Position numbers and translations under genes: made by a program
Notes under the pieces: model-generated
What the model saw: the letters and a program-made list of their open reading frames with translations, nothing else
The model's database searches: none
What the model was told of the DNA's origin: nothing
NCBI GenBank assembly: GCA_024698715.1
Contig: JAILRA010000018.1
Coordinates: 1 to 64,000, forward strand
Direction: 5' to 3'
Length of the DNA: 64,000 nt
Source of the DNA: Lachnospiraceae bacterium
Lineage (GTDB): Bacteria > Bacillota > Clostridia > Lachnospirales > Lachnospiraceae
Part shown: positions 62,251 to 64,000 of the stretch, in pieces
How positions within the stretch are numbered: position 1 is the stretch's first letter
Layout of the letters: each line of letters begins with the position of its first letter

Positions 62251-63405
62251 CTATATTTTACTGTTATTATTTTCTTCCTTACTCTGCTTTCTGGACCTCT
62301 GCAGTCTGACATTCATTACAAACCCCATACCTATATATAACACAAGCAATGAAGTCAGGCCATAGCTTACAAAAGGCAAAGGCAAACCGGTATTCGGGAA
62401 CAATCCCGTGGTAACGCATATATTTATCGTACTCTGGAAGCCTATATATGCGCCCATCCCTCCGGCAATTATCCGCCCCGGCAGATCCGGGGCCTTAAAC
62501 GCGACAATAAAACATTCGATAGTTATTAAGATCAGAAGTATTATTATCGTTGCGCTTCCTACGAAGCCAAGTTCTTCTCCGGCGATCGTAAAAATGAAAT
62601 CAGTCTGCGGCTCGGAAATAAAATTTCCTTTTTTAACCGAATTTACACCGGTATTGTTGAGCCCTTTTCCGGTCAGCTGTCCGGAACCTATAGCCATGAT
62701 AGAATTCTGCTGCTGGAACGCCTCTTCAAGTTCATATTCATCAGGATGAAGCCATGCCAGGATTCTTAACTGCTGATACGGTTTGACGATCTCTTTCTTG
62801 ACCAGTACAGAATTCGGCTGTATCAGGATTATGAATACTATTATGAAAGCCGGTATGGCCACGGCAGCCAGTGCAATGAAATACCGGTAATTGATCTCGC
62901 CCAAATACAGCAAACTGATAAAAATAAGTGAGAAAACAATGGTTGTCGAAAGATCCGGCTGCTTAAATATCAGAAGAACGGGCGGTACAGCCAGAATGCA
63001 CATTATGGCTATCATGTACCATTGATTGATCCTCTCTTTGAATTTCATTATAAACTGTGCAAAAAATAGAATCAACAGAATTTTTGCCGCCTCGGATGGC
63101 TGAAACCTGATACCGAAAAGCGTAAACCATCTTTTTGCACCAAGCGAAGTATCACCTTTTAATAGTACGGCCAGCAAAAGCGCTATCATTGCAAAATAAT
63201 ACAAAAACCAGATTTTTAGCCATATATGATAATCAATAAAAGAAAGGATTATCAAAACCGCAAGACCCGCCACGAATCCCATCAGCTGTTTTTTTGTATT
63301 ATCGGGCTGTGCGGAATTTACGAGCAGTATTCCCAAAACGGTTATGGTACAAAGATACAGTATTAACTTAAAATCATAATCTTTAAATTTATAATATTTA
63401 AACAT
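62251..63405 (-). CDS. rodA: RodA/FtsW-type SEDS peptidoglycan polymerase
   Basis: 384 residues with about ten membrane helices. Conserved SEDS motifs: GAKRWFTLFGIRFQPSEAAKILLILFFA, KQPDLSTTIVF and FISEPQTDFIFTIAGEELGFVG, plus GLPLPFVSYGLTSLL near the end. It is placed 5 nt after a class B PBP gene, so I call it RodA of the elongasome rather than FtsW. A poly-Asn tail ends the chain. Confidence 0.92.
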   Translation of the reverse strand: MFKYYKFKDYDFKLILYLCTITVLGILLVNSAQPDNTKKQLMGFVAGLAVLIILSFIDYHIWLKIWFLYYFAMIALLLAVLLKGDTSLGAKRWFTLFGIRFQPSEAAKILLILFFAQFIMKFKERINQWYMIAIMCILAVPPVLLIFKQPDLSTTIVFSLIFISLLYLGEINYRYFIALAAVAIPAFIIVFIILIQPNSVLVKKEIVKPYQQLRILAWLHPDEYELEEAFQQQNSIMAIGSGQLTGKGLNNTGVNSVKKGNFISEPQTDFIFTIAGEELGFVGSATIIILLILITIECFIVAFKAPDLPGRIIAGGMGAYIGFQSTINICVTTGLFPNTGLPLPFVSYGLTSLLVLYIGMGFVMNVRLQRSRKQSKEENNNSKI

Positions 63406-63410
63406 TGATT

Positions 63411-64000
63411 TTAATCTCCTCCTCCGCCGTTGTTGATCGGTGAATTCGCTTCGCCGTTCAACAGTTCGTCAGTATCGGTAATTCCGTAATAATATGCATA
63501 TACGTCTTTTGCCACCTGACCTGCGTTATTCGAGTTATATCCGTTCATGATACGGACCGTAACGGATATTTCGGGATTTGCATAGGGTGCAAAAGATATA
63601 AATAAAGCGTGGCAGGCTTCGTTCCAGGCTTCCTGTGCGGTACCTGTCTTACCGGCAACTTCCAGATCGTAATCAAAATATACTTTATGCCTTACAACTT
63701 CTCTCATGCCCCTCTGGAGCGTGTTCCATATTGAATTGTCCAGAGTAATATAGTTTCTGACTTCGGCCGAATTATCAAGATACAGATTCCCGTCCGAATC
63801 ATATATCTTATCTACCAGAGTAAGGTTGTAAACAGTGCCTTTATTGGCAATTGCTGTCACATATCTCGAAAGACCGATAGTTGTATAAGCATGAGTACCC
63901 TGTCCGATCATGGACGGTACAGGAAATTCATCGGAAACATTGGGATCGGATTCTGCTATCTCAACTCCTGATTTTTCTGACAGACCGAACATATCCGAAT
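63411..64000 (-). CDS. mrdA: penicillin-binding protein 2, 3' part (runs off the window)
   Basis: 196 residues of the C-terminal end of a class B transpeptidase; the frame is open to the window edge, so the N-terminal part is missing. Visible: SMIGQGTHAYTT, LEVAGKTGTAQEAWNEACHALFISFAPY, which includes the KTG motif, and a glycine-rich tail (NNGGGGD). The SxxK and SxN motifs lie outside. It partners with RodA, encoded 5 nt downstream. Confidence 0.9.
   Translation of the reverse strand, partial: SDMFGLSEKSGVEIAESDPNVSDEFPVPSMIGQGTHAYTTIGLSRYVTAIANKGTVYNLTLVDKIYDSDGNLYLDNSAEVRNYITLDNSIWNTLQRGMREVVRHKVYFDYDLEVAGKTGTAQEAWNEACHALFISFAPYANPEISVTVRIMNGYNSNNAGQVAKDVYAYYYGITDTDELLNGEANSPINNGGGGD

Overview
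The window is 64 kb of AT-rich, gene-dense chromosome from a low-GC Gram-positive anaerobe, most likely a Lachnospiraceae-type clostridium (Butyrivibrio and relatives). Supporting gene content: GGGtGRT protein, GerW-like protein, SepF/ZapA division factors, Asp23-FakA-RecG block, TIGR03960/TIGR03936 radical-SAM pair ahead of RNase G and rplU-prp-rpmA-obgE, an N-terminally extended L27 with its Prp protease, and short-form HisG with HisZ. Strong AGGAGG-type ribosome sites and classical -35/-10 promoters are common. I see no tRNA, rRNA, CRISPR array, prophage or insertion sequence.

Layout. 1-5.2 kb: GGGtGRT protein, two small membrane/lipoproteins, acetolactate synthase (ilvB-ilvN), then a NusG-II-like protein with a Gx-type membrane transporter. 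5.3-10.2 kb: a lipoprotein gene split by a 9-A run, ruvA-ruvB, zapA, a long U32 protein. 10.3-14 kb: a CheX-type phosphatase fusion with CheY, an unknown protein, DUF2953, GerW and a coiled-coil J-domain protein. 14-18.5 kb: rpmB diverging from asp23-fakA-recG. 18.6-24.9 kb: an accessory array of four secreted SLH proteins, three with variable DUF6273-like C-termini, plus a DUF6273 gene remnant. 25-32.8 kb: topoisomerase IV (parE-parC), rsmD, coaD, two unknowns and a pseudouridine synthase. 32.8-37.7 kb: hisZ-G-D, hisB and a HisIE with a HisA/HisF-like N-terminal half-barrel. 37.7-47.2 kb: radical-SAM pair, RNase G, an eight-repeat SHOCT-like protein, rplU-prp-rpmA with L21 leader, obgE, yhbY, and a NadD-YqeK fusion. 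47.3-52.1 kb: lipoprotein, then leftward lexA, an MBL-GAF-GGDEF protein, a tyrosine recombinase and a TtcA-like protein. 52.3-54.9 kb: rightward membrane/TPR-like protein, AI-2E-family permease and a 71-residue unknown. 55.3-64 kb: leftward cytidylate-kinase-like gene, rluD, sepF, yggS, HlyD-like protein, small P-loop protein, D,D-carboxypeptidase, mgsA, rodA and the 3' part of a class B PBP gene.

Most of the window is housekeeping: amino-acid synthesis, recombination/SOS, translation and ribosome assembly, and cell-wall elongation and division. The least conventional parts are the SLH/DUF6273 surface array with its remnant and tail variation, the SHOCT-repeat protein behind a promoter-hairpin leader, the CheX fusion-CheY pair, the MBL-GAF-GGDEF protein near LexA sites, the extended HisIE, the homopolymer-split lipoprotein, and three palindromic intergenic sites. 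Family assignments are from sequence motifs recognised by eye; no database was searched.
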